Shown here in pieces: positions 1-9,058 of a stretch of DNA of 64,000 nucleotides. Every line of letters begins with the position of its first letter. Within the stretch, counting starts at the first letter, position 1. The notes under the pieces were generated by a model. That model made no database searches. It had not been told where the DNA came from and was given only the letters and a program-made list of their open reading frames with translations. The translations under genes were made by a program, and so were the position numbers. The stretch is from Novosphingobium lindaniclasticum LE124 (lineage in GTDB: Bacteria; Pseudomonadota; Alphaproteobacteria; Sphingomonadales; Sphingomonadaceae), in the NCBI RefSeq assembly GCF_000445125.1, contig NZ_ATHL01000028.1, positions 62,001-126,000 on the forward strand, given 5' to 3'.

Positions 1-1230
1 GACGGCAAGGGCAGCCTCGTTCCCGACCCCGAAGCGAAGCTGGAAGAGCCGCTGATCGTCCGCCCGACTTCGGAAACGGTGATCGGCGCCGCCATGGCGC
101 GCTGGGTGCAGTCGTGGCGCGATCTGCCGCTCATGGTCAATCAATGGGCCAATGTGGTGCGCTGGGAAATGCGCACCCGCATGTTCCTGCGCACCAGCGA
201 GTTCCTCTGGCAGGAGGGCCACACCGCCCACGCCGATCGCGACGACGCCATGACCGAGACCCTGCGCGCGCTCGAAATGTACCGCGACTTTGCCGAAACC
301 GAGCTGGCCATGCCGGTCGTCGCCGGCGAAAAGCCGGAGAACGAACGCTTCCCCGGCGCGGTCGCGACCTATTCGATCGAAGCCATGATGCAGGATGGCA
401 AGGCGCTTCAGGCGGGTACTTCGCATTACCTCGGCACCGGTTTCGCCGAAGCGGCCGGCATCCAGTACCAGGACAAGGACGGTACCCAGCAATACGCCCA
501 CACGACCAGCTGGGGCACATCCACCCGCATGGTCGGGGGCGTCATCATGACGCATGGCGACGATGACGGCCTGCGCGTGCCGCCGATGATCGCCCCGCAG
601 CAGATCGTGATTCTGCCGATGCTGCGGGACAATGACGAGGACGAAGCGCTGCTCGCTTATTGCGAAGAACTGCGCAAGGCGCTCGTCACCCAGTTCGCGC
701 TCGGCGAGCCGCTGCGCGTCCTGCTCGACAAGCGTCCGGGCAAGGCCACGCAGAAGCGCTGGGCCTGGGTCAAGAAGGGCGTTCCGCTCATCCTCGAGAT
801 CGGCGGCCGCGATGCTGCCGGCGGCCAGGTTTCCATGCTGCGCCGCGACAAGCTCTGGAACGAGGCTGCCAAGGCGAACTTCGTCGGGCTGGCCAAGGAA
901 GATTTCGTTTCCCGCGCTGCAGCCGAGATCGAAGACATTCAGAGCGCGCTTTTCGCAGAAGCCAAGGCCAAGCTGGACGCCAACATTTCCCGCGCTGACA
1001 GCTTCGACGGACTCGCCGCCTTCTTCTCGGAAGACAAGCGCTATCCGGGCTGGGTGGAAGTCGAATGGTCGCGTCCTACCGGTGCCGCACTCGAAGCCGT
1101 TGTCCAGAAGCTGAAGGCGCTCAAGCTGACCATCCGCAACACGCCGCTGGATTCCGCTCCGGTGACCGGTAACTGTGTGTTCACCGGCGATCCGGCAGTG
1201 GAACGCATCTACGTGGCAAGATCCTACTGA
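1..1230 (+). CDS. proS: Prolyl-tRNA synthetase, C-terminal part (5' end outside window)
   Basis: This is a class II aminoacyl-tRNA synthetase that charges tRNA-Pro with proline. The reading frame is open from base 1, so the true start lies upstream; about 409 residues are present. The fragment opens in the catalytic core. It contains the class II motif-2 region around residues 22-70 (RPTSET, then NQWANVVRWEMRTRMFLRTSEF and WQEGHTAH), followed by an anticodon-binding domain and a C-terminal zinc-binding-like extension ending in Tyr. The terminal tyrosine and the WQEGHTAH segment are typical of the shorter, archaeal/eukaryote-like (type 3) ProS rather than the bacterial form with an editing insertion. 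The DUF805 gene follows after 20 nt. Confidence 0.95.
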   Translation, partial: DGKGSLVPDPEAKLEEPLIVRPTSETVIGAAMARWVQSWRDLPLMVNQWANVVRWEMRTRMFLRTSEFLWQEGHTAHADRDDAMTETLRALEMYRDFAETELAMPVVAGEKPENERFPGAVATYSIEAMMQDGKALQAGTSHYLGTGFAEAAGIQYQDKDGTQQYAHTTSWGTSTRMVGGVIMTHGDDDGLRVPPMIAPQQIVILPMLRDNDEDEALLAYCEELRKALVTQFALGEPLRVLLDKRPGKATQKRWAWVKKGVPLILEIGGRDAAGGQVSMLRRDKLWNEAAKANFVGLAKEDFVSRAAAEIEDIQSALFAEAKAKLDANISRADSFDGLAAFFSEDKRYPGWVEVEWSRPTGAALEAVVQKLKALKLTIRNTPLDSAPVTGNCVFTGDPAVERIYVARSY

Positions 1231-1250
1231 TCTGAAAGGAGCAAGAGGGC

Positions 1251-1835
1251 GTGCTGGGATCGATCAAGTACAACCTGACGAACCTGCTGAACTTCAAGGG
1301 CCGCGACGCGCGGCAGACTTTCTGGTTCTACGTCCTCTTCCTCATCGTCATCCAATACGCGGTGGGTATGGTCATCGCGATGCCCATGATGGGCGGCATC
1401 ATGAAGAGCGCCTTCATCGCCGCCCAGCAAGGCGTTACCGGCGACGACATGAATGCCCAGGTCATGAGCCAGATGGCCGGATACATGCGCACGTCGATGA
1501 CGCTTTCCACCCTCGTTTCGCTAACCGCCGGACTGCTCTTGCTGGCGGCTTTCGCGCGGCGACTTCACGACTCCGGAAGACCGGGCTGGATCTCGGCGGT
1601 GACGTTTCTGCTTTCGCTTTCGTCCAAGGCGATTGTCTGGTCCAGAATGGATGAGATCGTCTCGACCATGCAGCGCGTGTCGGCGGATAATCTCGAGACG
1701 GCTTTCGCGATGCAGTCGAAGATGGTGGCGGCCAGTCTGCTGGGATATCTCGCCATTCTCATCGTCATAATCTTCGGCGTCTGGCCATCCAGTCCGGGAC
1801 GGAATCGCTACGGCGAGGCCCCGGTTCGCTTCTGA
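1251..1835 (+). CDS. DUF805 family membrane protein
   Basis: This is a 194-residue integral membrane protein of the DUF805 family, whose function is unknown. The family signatures are visible: an N-terminal GRDARQTFWFY segment, hydrophobic helices near residues 24-50 and 85-105, the ARRLHDSGRPGW motif near residue 104 and a C-terminal GRNRYGEAP motif after a last helix. The GTG start is chosen because an AAAGGAG ribosome-binding site lies about 10 nt upstream and the first residues (MLGSIKYNLTNLLNFKGR) match the family start. It lies 20 nt downstream of proS and is probably co-transcribed with it. The family assignment is firm; no substrate or role can be read from the sequence. Confidence 0.85.
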   Translation: MLGSIKYNLTNLLNFKGRDARQTFWFYVLFLIVIQYAVGMVIAMPMMGGIMKSAFIAAQQGVTGDDMNAQVMSQMAGYMRTSMTLSTLVSLTAGLLLLAAFARRLHDSGRPGWISAVTFLLSLSSKAIVWSRMDEIVSTMQRVSADNLETAFAMQSKMVAASLLGYLAILIVIIFGVWPSSPGRNRYGEAPVRF

Positions 1836-1876
1836 CGCTCTTGCCAATCGCGTCCGCCTTCGTGACAAGCACTGGC

Positions 1877-3229
1877 ATGAAGAGGATTCTGGTCGCGAGC
1901 GCGCTATCCGCTACGTTGTTCCCCAATTTCGCTGTCGCTACGGCTGACAAGCCGCAGGCCTCACGCGCCGTGTCCGAGGCCCGGATGCGTGCGGACGTGG
2001 AAAAGCTGGTATCCTTCGGCACGCGCCACACGCTCTCCTCCGACATCGACCCGAAGCGCGGCATCGGCGCCGCCCGGCGCTGGGCCGCCGATGAACTGCG
2101 CAAGACCTCGAAAGGCTGCGGCGGCTGCCTGGAGGTGGTCCTGCCCGAAGCGATGGTGAGCGGCACGCGCATTCCGACCCCCGTGAAGATGGTCGATGTG
2201 GTCGCCATCCAGCGCGGCACCGAGCGCCCCGATGAAGTCGTGATCGTGCAGGCGCACATCGACAGCCGCGTGACCGACGTGATGGATGCCAGCAGCGATG
2301 CCCCAGGCGCCAACGACGACGGTTCGGGCGTTTCGCTCGTTCTCGAATCCGCCCGCGTCCTCTCGAAGCAGAAGTTCGCCGGGACCATCGTCTATGCCGC
2401 GCTCTCCGGCGAGGAGCAGGGGCTCTACGGCGGCAAGCTCCTGGCAGATTATGCGAAGCAGCAGGGCTGGACGGTGAAGGCTGTGCTCAACAACGATATC
2501 GTCGGCGGAACCCGCGGCTCCGACGGCCTGGTGGACGACAGGAACGTGCGCCTTTTCTCGGAAGGTCCCCGTGCCGACGCGACCGACAAGACCCGTGCCG
2601 ACGCCCGCCGTTTCGGTGGGGAAAACGACAGCCCTGGTCGCAATATCTCGCGGTTCATCGCGGAACTGGCGAGCGGCGTGCAGGGTGATCTTGCCGTCAG
2701 GCAGGTCTGGCGGGCCGACCGCATGGGCCGCGGCGGGGACCAGTTGCCGTTCCTCGAACAGGGCAACCCGGCGGTGCGATTTTCGGTGGCGATCGAAGAT
2801 TACGAGCACCAGCATCAGGACCTGCGCACCGAGAACGGCATCCGGTACGGCGACACGATCGAGGAGATGGATTTCCCCTACCTCGCCAAGGTGACACGCC
2901 TCAACATCGCTGCGCTCGCTGCCCTGGCGGCCGCTCCGATGCCGCCAACGGCCACGGCGGATGCTGCCGTGAAGACCTGGACCGACGTCAGCTGGAAGCC
3001 GGTTGCCGGTGCTGCGGCTTACTCGGTCTGGCGCCGCCGCACCGATGCGCCGGAATGGGAAACGCAGCCGATGGTCGCTCGCACGACGCAAACGAGTGTG
3101 AAGCTCGATGGTCTTCGCGGCGACGATTGGATACTGGGCGTCCGCTCGATCGCGGCGGACGGCAGCGTCAGCCCGATCGCCGCGGCGGTTCCGGGCGGAG
3201 GGTTTACTCCGCTTTCCCAATTGCCTTGA
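1877..3229 (+). CDS. Secreted M28-family zinc aminopeptidase with C-terminal FN3-like domain
   Basis: This 450-residue protein looks like an exported zinc-dependent exopeptidase. The ATG at 1877 gives a short basic N-terminus, a hydrophobic stretch and an AVATA-like cleavage region, which is a plausible signal peptide; an in-frame TTG at 1841 would add 12 residues and spoil it. The M28 metal ligands can be followed: HIDS near residue 127, GANDDGSG near 145, the catalytic pair in SGEEQGLYG near 181, and a late histidine in the DYEHQHQD segment. After about residue 370 there is a fibronectin-III-like domain (VSWKPVAGAAAYSVWRR and later GVRSIAADGSVSP). Similar secreted M28 peptidases are common in sphingomonads. 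The substrate is unknown. Confidence 0.85.
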   Translation: MKRILVASALSATLFPNFAVATADKPQASRAVSEARMRADVEKLVSFGTRHTLSSDIDPKRGIGAARRWAADELRKTSKGCGGCLEVVLPEAMVSGTRIPTPVKMVDVVAIQRGTERPDEVVIVQAHIDSRVTDVMDASSDAPGANDDGSGVSLVLESARVLSKQKFAGTIVYAALSGEEQGLYGGKLLADYAKQQGWTVKAVLNNDIVGGTRGSDGLVDDRNVRLFSEGPRADATDKTRADARRFGGENDSPGRNISRFIAELASGVQGDLAVRQVWRADRMGRGGDQLPFLEQGNPAVRFSVAIEDYEHQHQDLRTENGIRYGDTIEEMDFPYLAKVTRLNIAALAALAAAPMPPTATADAAVKTWTDVSWKPVAGAAAYSVWRRRTDAPEWETQPMVARTTQTSVKLDGLRGDDWILGVRSIAADGSVSPIAAAVPGGGFTPLSQLP

Positions 3230-3407
3230 TCCTTCCGATGATCGAACCTCATTGGCGGGTAATCGCAGTGCAGGGCGCGAGACGTGCTCGGATGGGGCCA
3301 AGGAAAACTATGTTGTGGGGCGAAGGTCGTCGTGACACTCGGCGCGTGGCGGCAGTCTTGGACTGCGATTTCGGGGGACGGGTGATTTCAGGCGACGGTG
3401 AGCGAGC

Positions 3408-4283
3408 ATGGCGTTGACGCAGCATTTCGATTATCTGCACGTCTTCGCAGGCATGCTGGTCGGCGTATTGGTCGGACTGACCGGGGTGGGCGGCGGCTCG
3501 CTGATGACGCCGTTGCTGGTGCTGCTGTTCGGCGTAAGCCCGCAGACGGCGGTCGGCACCGATCTTCTGTTCGCCGCGACGACCAAGATCGCGGGCTCGG
3601 TGGTCCACGGCAAGCGCGAGACGGTGGACTGGCGGATCGTGCGGCGCATGGCCTGCGGCAGTGTTCCGGCGGCCATCCTGACGCTGGTCATGCTGTCCTG
3701 GTTCGGCAAAGTCGGCCAGTCCACCGAGCACTTTATCATGATCTCGCTGTCGGTGCTGTTGGGGATCACCGCCCTTGCCGTGATCTGCCGCAAGTGGCTG
3801 CTGCGGCTCGCGCAGAATGTCGATCCGGCCCAGCCTCGCTCGCGCGTGCTGGCAGGGACCGTTCTGCTGGGCGCGGCCATCGGAGTGGCCGTATCGATCT
3901 CCTCCGTAGGGGCGGGCGCGATCGGCATGACGGTGCTGCTGGTGCTCTATCCGAAGCTCCCTGTGGCGCGGATCGTCGGTTCCGACATCGCCCATGCCGT
4001 TCCGCTGGCGCTGATAGCCGGCTTCGGACACTGGATGATCGGCGATGTTGATTTCGCTCTATTGGCGGTCCTGCTGGTCGGCTCGATACCGGGGGTGGTG
4101 ATCGGCAGCTATCTCTCGTCCCACGCGTCCGACCGCATACTCCAGCCTTTGCTGGCTTGCGTGCTGGCGGTGTCCTCCTGGCAGCTGTTCCTCAAGGCCG
4201 GCGCCGGCGAAAAGCACGATGCCCGGCCTGAACCGGCTGAGGCGATATCGATCGCCGGTTCCGCGACGGCCAGCCAGCCGTGA
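3408..4283 (+). CDS. TauE/SafE family sulfite exporter-like permease
   Basis: This is a 291-residue multi-helix membrane protein of the TauE/SafE family (anion exporter-like permeases, linked in characterised members to sulfite or sulfonate export). Each half begins with the glycine-rich repeat expected of the family: GVLVGLTGVGGGSLMTPLL near residue 20 and GVAVSISSVGAGAIGMTVLL near residue 160. About eight hydrophobic segments can be traced. The ATG at 3408 follows a weak purine-rich site. The 178 bases before it carry no gene. Substrate specificity cannot be deduced; no sulfur-metabolism genes are adjacent. Confidence 0.85.
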   Translation: MALTQHFDYLHVFAGMLVGVLVGLTGVGGGSLMTPLLVLLFGVSPQTAVGTDLLFAATTKIAGSVVHGKRETVDWRIVRRMACGSVPAAILTLVMLSWFGKVGQSTEHFIMISLSVLLGITALAVICRKWLLRLAQNVDPAQPRSRVLAGTVLLGAAIGVAVSISSVGAGAIGMTVLLVLYPKLPVARIVGSDIAHAVPLALIAGFGHWMIGDVDFALLAVLLVGSIPGVVIGSYLSSHASDRILQPLLACVLAVSSWQLFLKAGAGEKHDARPEPAEAISIAGSATASQP

Positions 4284-4338
4284 ACCCGCGCCAGTCGGAG
4301 CATGAGTAGCGCCATTGCAATGACGGCCATTCGGGCGC

Positions 4339-6603
4339 ATGGCGGAAACCATGCCTTCCAAAAACCGGCCCGCACATGGCCTGCCGTCGCGCAAGCAGAT
4401 CCTCGACCTCATCCAGAACTCGGCCGAACCCATCGGCAAACGCGAAATCGCGCGGGAGTTCGGGCTCAAAGGCCATGAGAAGATAGAGCTCAAGGCGCTG
4501 CTCAAGGACATGGCCGAGGAAGGCTTGATCGACGGCAAGCGCACTGCTTTCCACCGCATGGGCGGACTGCCCAAGGTCACCGTGCTGCGCGTCGTGGAAG
4601 TGGACGAAGGCGAGCCCGTCGCCATTCCCGACACCTGGACTCCCGACGATGCCACGCCGCCGCCGCGCATCCGCCTGATCGAGAAGGGACGCTCGGCGCT
4701 GCGCAAGGGCGACCGCGTGCTGGCGCGTACGGAAGAGACGGTAACCGGATGGCGCGCTTATCCGATGAAGAAGCTGATGCTGCGGTCGGAGCAGATGCTC
4801 GGCGTCGTCGAGATCGACGGCGCGGGCAAGCCGTGGCTCGCCCCGGTCGACAAGCGCATCCGCAATTCCTCGCCCATCTCGGACCTCGGCGGCGCCGAAA
4901 AGGGCGAGCTGGTGCTGGCCGAGCCGATCGGCCGCTCCGCGCGTCCTTCTGTCAAGGTCACCGAGGTGCTTGGCGAGCCTTTGGCGCCCAAAGCCTTCAG
5001 CCTGATCGCCATCCACAAGCACGGCATTCCCAACCACTTCGACGACGAGACCATTTCCGAGGCCGAGCGAGCCGCGAAAATGCCGCTCAGCCACGACAAG
5101 CGCGAGGACTTGCGGCATCTTCCCATCGTCGCGATCGATCCCTCGGACGCGCGCGATCACGACGACGCGATCTGGGCCAAGCCGAACGAGGAGGGCGGTT
5201 TCGACGCCCTCGTCGCGATCGCCGACGTCTCTTTCTACGTCCGTCCCGGCGGCCATATCGACCGCGAGGCGCGGCGGCGCGGCAATTCGGTCTATTTCCC
5301 CGACCGGGTCGTGCCGATGCTGCCCGAAGTGCTCAGCGCCGACGTCTGCTCGCTGCGCTCGGGCGAGGACCGCGCGGCCATGGCCTGTCACCTGAAGATC
5401 GACGGACAGGGCAAGGTGACCGAATGGCGCTTCACCCGCGCCCTCGTCCGCATCGACGAAGTCATCGCCTATGAAGAGGCCCAGGCCCGCATCGACGAAG
5501 GCCGGGCTCAGCAGCATCTGCAAGACTTGTGGGCATGCTGGAAATTGCTTGCCAAGGCCCGCGCGGACCGTGACCCGCTCGAACTGGAACTTCCCGAACG
5601 CCGGGTTAAGCTGGACGAGCAGGGCCGAATCACTGAAATCGCCATTCGCGAGCGGCTTGATGCCCACCGCGTTGTGGAGGATTTCATGATTTCCGCCAAC
5701 GTGGCAGCAGCGAAGGCTCTCGAGGCCAAAGTGGCTCCAGTGGTCTACCGCGTTCACGAAACGCCGAGCCGCGAAAAGCTGACGTCGCTCAAGGACTATC
5801 TCGCGACCTTCGGCCGCAAGCTCTCGCTGGGGCAGGTCATAACGCCCGGCCTGTTCAACCGCATGCTCAAGGATATCGCGGACGAGAGCGAGAAGGCGCT
5901 GATCATGGAAGCCGTGCTGCGCAGCCAGACCCAGGCCTATTACGGCCCTCGCAACGAGGGCCACTTCGGTCTCGCGCTGGGGTCCTACGCGCACTTCACG
6001 TCGCCGATCCGCCGCTATGCCGACCTTCTGGTGCACCGCGCGCTCGTCGATGCCTACGGCCTGGAACAGCCGAAGCCGGAAAGCGACATCCCGGCCGCTT
6101 CGGGCCTGTCCGACCGGGATCGCGACGACCTTGGCCGGGTCAGCGAAGCGATCAGCAATTACGAGCGCCGCGCCATGGAAGCCGAGCGCGAGACCATCGA
6201 CCGCTACGTCGCCGCCTGGCTTTCCGGCCGCGTCGGACAGGTCTTCGACACCCGCATCACCGGCGTGCAGAAATTCGGCTTCTTCGCGACCATCATCGGT
6301 CTTGGTGGCGACGGACTGGTCCCGGTTTCGACGTTGGGCGACGAACGCTTCGCCTATGACGAGAAGGCGCAAGTGCTGGAGGGCGAAAGCACCGGCACCA
6401 CCTTCGGCATGGGCCAGATCCTGCGCCTGCGCCTGGCCGAGGCCAATCCGCTGACCGGCGCCCTCAAGTTCGAGCTGGAGGAAGGCGGGGGCCGCATCGA
6501 GCAGCGCGGCAAGCCGGCCCCCCTCAAGAAAAAGGGCAAGCACTTCGTTTCGCCGCGCGGCAGGCCGGGGAATATCCGGCATCAGGGTCGGAAGAAGAAG
6601 TAA
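4339..6603 (+). CDS. rnr: Ribonuclease R
   Basis: This 754-residue protein is a 3'-to-5' exoribonuclease of the RNase II/R (RNB) family, degrading structured RNA and taking part in mRNA and rRNA turnover. Order of domains: N-terminal winged-helix segment (about 15-80), cold-shock/OB region (about 80-240), RNB catalytic domain (about 260-590) with the aspartate cluster IDPSDARDHDDAIW at about 267-280, S1 domain (about 640-720), and a lysine/arginine-rich tail. The ATG at 4339 is used; ATG 4351 is a possible alternative. A very long antisense frame across it is a codon-bias shadow. The gene ends before a pair of REP-like palindromes. Confidence 0.95.
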   Translation: MAETMPSKNRPAHGLPSRKQILDLIQNSAEPIGKREIAREFGLKGHEKIELKALLKDMAEEGLIDGKRTAFHRMGGLPKVTVLRVVEVDEGEPVAIPDTWTPDDATPPPRIRLIEKGRSALRKGDRVLARTEETVTGWRAYPMKKLMLRSEQMLGVVEIDGAGKPWLAPVDKRIRNSSPISDLGGAEKGELVLAEPIGRSARPSVKVTEVLGEPLAPKAFSLIAIHKHGIPNHFDDETISEAERAAKMPLSHDKREDLRHLPIVAIDPSDARDHDDAIWAKPNEEGGFDALVAIADVSFYVRPGGHIDREARRRGNSVYFPDRVVPMLPEVLSADVCSLRSGEDRAAMACHLKIDGQGKVTEWRFTRALVRIDEVIAYEEAQARIDEGRAQQHLQDLWACWKLLAKARADRDPLELELPERRVKLDEQGRITEIAIRERLDAHRVVEDFMISANVAAAKALEAKVAPVVYRVHETPSREKLTSLKDYLATFGRKLSLGQVITPGLFNRMLKDIADESEKALIMEAVLRSQTQAYYGPRNEGHFGLALGSYAHFTSPIRRYADLLVHRALVDAYGLEQPKPESDIPAASGLSDRDRDDLGRVSEAISNYERRAMEAERETIDRYVAAWLSGRVGQVFDTRITGVQKFGFFATIIGLGGDGLVPVSTLGDERFAYDEKAQVLEGESTGTTFGMGQILRLRLAEANPLTGALKFELEEGGGRIEQRGKPAPLKKKGKHFVSPRGRPGNIRHQGRKKK

Positions 6604-6625
6604 GGCGCGGAAGAAGAAGCCTCGT

Positions 6626-6740
6626 CGTCCCGGACTTGATCCGGGACCGGTGGCGGTCTTTAGGAGCCACGCTCTCGGGTCAGCGCCCTGCCGATCGTTG
6701 TGCGACCCTCGGCCAGCGGCCCCGGATCAAGTGCGGGACG
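6626..6740. repeat. Pair of inverted REP-like palindromic repeats between rnr and the universal stress gene
   Basis: Two 21-base copies occur at 6626-6646 and 6720-6740 in opposite orientation, with 2 mismatches between them. Each contains a TCCCGGACTTGATCCGGG-type core that is itself nearly palindromic. Palindromes of this sort are common in sphingomonad and other alphaproteobacterial intergenic regions. The pair lies between two convergent genes, so it can fold into a long stem and may serve as a bidirectional terminator or RNA-stabilising structure; that role is inference. Confidence 0.6.
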
Positions 6741-6747
6741 GCGGCCT

Positions 6748-7203
6748 CTAGCTCAGCCGCTCGATCGCCTCCGCATCGAGCGTGCCTGGAATGACGAAGA
6801 CCGGGCAGGGCATCTGTCCCAGGCCGGCACCGGTGAAGTGCGTCACCAGCGGCCCCGGCCCGCCTTCCTTGGCAGCACCGAGCACGAGCGCGGAGACCTC
6901 TGCGTTCTCCTTCAGGTACTCGCGCACGATCTTGATGTCTTCTCCCATGCGAACGGAGATGACCGGCATCTTGGCGCCTTGTGATAAAAGGTTTCCGGCA
7001 GCGGCCGTCACCAGCGTTTCGGCCCGGGCGCGAGCTTCTTCCTCGATGGTTGCCTGAACCCCTCCGAAGGCATTGAACGGCTGGGGTGGAACGATGGCCA
7101 GAAGATGCAGCGCGCCGTCGGTTTTCGCGGCGCGGCGCGCGGCGAATTGCAACGCCACCAGCGCTTCTTCCGTTTCGTCCACGATGACCAGGTAGATGCG
7201 CAT
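6748..7203 (-). CDS. Universal stress protein (UspA family)
   Basis: This 151-residue protein has the single-domain UspA fold pattern: an N-terminal beta-strand ([18 protein letters not shown]), a helix rich in Ala, and a C-terminal nucleotide-binding-like segment with [20 protein letters not shown] followed by CPVFVIPG. The usual G-2x-G-9x-G(S/T) ATP-binding signature is only loosely matched (GAAKEGGPG), so ATP binding is uncertain. The start is set at the ATG (complement of 7201-7203); the longer minus-strand frame upstream of it is antisense to pdhC. It is divergent from pdhC and convergent with rnr. Confidence 0.85.
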   Translation of the reverse strand: MRIYLVIVDETEEALVALQFAARRAAKTDGALHLLAIVPPQPFNAFGGVQATIEEEARARAETLVTAAAGNLLSQGAKMPVISVRMGEDIKIVREYLKENAEVSALVLGAAKEGGPGPLVTHFTGAGLGQMPCPVFVIPGTLDAEAIERLS

Positions 7204-7368
7204 AGGTTTCCTCTCGAGGCGGCTTATCGGGCTATTCAGGTCGCGGTGCAAGCCATCACGATTGCGAAAAAAGCCGTGCGAAGGCGCTTGTGCGCGGGCT
7301 TCAACTTGTCCAAGGAAAGGCGGACCCCGCATACCTCCCCAAGGAAAACAAGGGACACACAAGCTTCC

Positions 7369-8673
7369 ATGCCCATCGACATCAAGATGCCCGCCCTGTC
7401 CCCCACTATGGAAGAGGGAAAACTGGCAAAATGGCTGGTTAAGGAAGGCGACACCGTCAGCTCCGGCGACATCATGGCCGAGATCGAGACTGACAAGGCC
7501 ACCATGGAATTCGAAGCCGTGGACGAAGGCGTCATCGGCAAGATTCTCGTGGCCGAGGGCACCGACGGCGTGAAGGTCGGCACCGTAATCGCCGTCCTTG
7601 CCGGAGAAGGCGAAGACGCCAGCGCCGTTTCCGCCGCGCCTGCCAAGACCGAAGCGCCCAAGGCTGCCCCCAAGGCCGTCGAAGCCGCTCCGGCGCCCGC
7701 AGCAAGCGCACCGGCTCCCGCATCCAAGGCGCCTGCCTCGAAGGAAGGCCGCATCGCAGCCTCGCCGCTCGCCAAGCGCGTCGCTGCCGACAAGGGCATC
7801 GACCTCGCGACCGTTACCGGCTCCGGCCCGAACGGCCGGATCGTCCGCGCGGACGTTGAAGGCGCCAAGGCCGCTCCGTCCAAGCCCGCAGCCGCCGCTC
7901 CGGCGTCCGCCGCCGCTGGCGAAGCCAAGGCCCCGGCCGTCGACATGGCACCGGAAACCCGCGCACTGCTCGACGACCGCGTCCCGCATTCGGTCGAGAA
8001 GCTTTCGGGCATGCGCAAGACGATCGCCAAGCGCCTGACCCAGTCCAAGCAGGAAGCGCCGCACATCTACCTCTCGGTCGATGTCAACCTCGACAAGCTG
8101 CTGGCCCTGCGCGGCGAGATCAACGCCATGCTCGAAAAGCAGGGCGTGAAGGTTTCGGTCAACGACATGCTGGTCAAGGCCCTTGGCCGCGCCCTGATCG
8201 ATGTGCCGGAATGCAACGTGACCTTCGCCGGGAACGAGCTGATCAAGTATGCCCGCGCCGACGTTTCGGTCGCCGTGTCGATCCCCGGCGGCCTGATCAC
8301 GCCGATCGTCACCGACGCCAGCGGCAAGTCGTTCTCGCAGATCGCCAAGGACATGAAGGACCTCGGCTCTCGCGCCCGCGAAGGCAAGCTCCAGCCCACC
8401 GAGTACCAGGGCGGCACCGCCTCGATCTCGAACATGGGCATGATGGGCATCAAGCAGTTCTCGGCCGTGATCAACCCGCCGCAGTCGACGATCATGGCGA
8501 TCGGCGCGGGCGACAAGCGTCCCTGGGTCATGCCTGACGGCACGCTCGGCGTGGCCAGCGTGATGACTGCCACCGGCAGCTTCGACCACCGCGCGGTGGA
8601 CGGTGCGGACGGTGCCCGTCTCATGGCCGCTTTCCGCGAATACGTGGAAGCGCCGCTGAGCATGGTCGCCTAA
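7369..8673 (+). CDS. pdhC: Pyruvate dehydrogenase complex E2, dihydrolipoyl acetyltransferase
   Basis: This 434-residue E2 subunit transfers acetyl groups from the E1-bound intermediate to CoA through its lipoyl arm. From the N-terminus: one lipoyl domain with the lipoylated lysine in ETDKATME near residue 42; an Ala/Pro/Lys-rich linker (about 80-125); a peripheral subunit-binding domain (about 130-165, [15 protein letters not shown] and [12 protein letters not shown]); a second linker; and the acyltransferase domain ending with the active-site [11 protein letters not shown] near residue 405. The start is the ATG at 7369, since the upstream frame lacks the lipoyl-domain beginning [17 protein letters not shown]. 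The E1 genes are not in the window. It forms a tight cluster with a thioesterase and lpd. Confidence 0.95.
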   Translation: MPIDIKMPALSPTMEEGKLAKWLVKEGDTVSSGDIMAEIETDKATMEFEAVDEGVIGKILVAEGTDGVKVGTVIAVLAGEGEDASAVSAAPAKTEAPKAAPKAVEAAPAPAASAPAPASKAPASKEGRIAASPLAKRVAADKGIDLATVTGSGPNGRIVRADVEGAKAAPSKPAAAAPASAAAGEAKAPAVDMAPETRALLDDRVPHSVEKLSGMRKTIAKRLTQSKQEAPHIYLSVDVNLDKLLALRGEINAMLEKQGVKVSVNDMLVKALGRALIDVPECNVTFAGNELIKYARADVSVAVSIPGGLITPIVTDASGKSFSQIAKDMKDLGSRAREGKLQPTEYQGGTASISNMGMMGIKQFSAVINPPQSTIMAIGAGDKRPWVMPDGTLGVASVMTATGSFDHRAVDGADGARLMAAFREYVEAPLSMVA

Positions 8674-9054
8674 GTGCCCGAAGCACGACGTGACCCGGTG
8701 ATCCGGGTCACGGCCATGCCGGCCGACGCCAATGCCTACGGAGACATCTTCGGCGGCTGGCTGATGAGCCAGATGGACATGGGTGCCGGCCTCGTCGCCG
8801 CCCGTCGCTCGCGCGGACGCGCGGTGACGGTGGCGATGGACGGCATGCAGTTCCACCTGCCCGTAAAGGTAGGTGACGAAGTCTCGGTCTACGGCGAAAT
8901 CCAGCGCGTGGGCCGCACTTCGCTGACCATCGCCATCGAGGCCTGGCGCCGCCACCGGCATGAAGAGGAAGAAGTGAAGGTGACGCAGGCCGTGTTCACC
9001 TTCGTCGCGGTGAACGAATTCGGCAAACCGCGCGCCATCGATCAGGAGAAGTAA
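8674..9054 (+). CDS. Acyl-CoA thioesterase, YciA/hotdog family
   Basis: This 126-residue single-hotdog protein matches the YciA-type acyl-CoA thioesterases: VIRVTAMPADANAYGDIFGGWLMSQMD near the N-terminus, with the catalytic-region NAYGDIFGGWL, then VAMDGMQFHLPVKVGDEVSVYGEI and a C-terminal FTFVAVNEFGKPRAI strand. The GTG start follows the pdhC stop codon with no gap, and lpd begins 4 nt after its own stop, so translation is probably coupled. Its position between two pyruvate dehydrogenase components suggests hydrolysis of short acyl-CoA, perhaps acetyl-CoA overflow, but this is inference. Confidence 0.88.
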   Translation: MPEARRDPVIRVTAMPADANAYGDIFGGWLMSQMDMGAGLVAARRSRGRAVTVAMDGMQFHLPVKVGDEVSVYGEIQRVGRTSLTIAIEAWRRHRHEEEEVKVTQAVFTFVAVNEFGKPRAIDQEK

Positions 9055-9058
9055 GACA

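Noticed and set aside
4192-6582. 796-residue minus-strand frame over rnr
   Set aside because: It is antisense to a well-conserved RNase R, has low-complexity composition and no plausible start region.
7204-8961. Upstream extension of the universal stress protein frame
   Set aside because: The extension is antisense to pdhC and the thioesterase; the natural UspA N-terminus begins at 7203.
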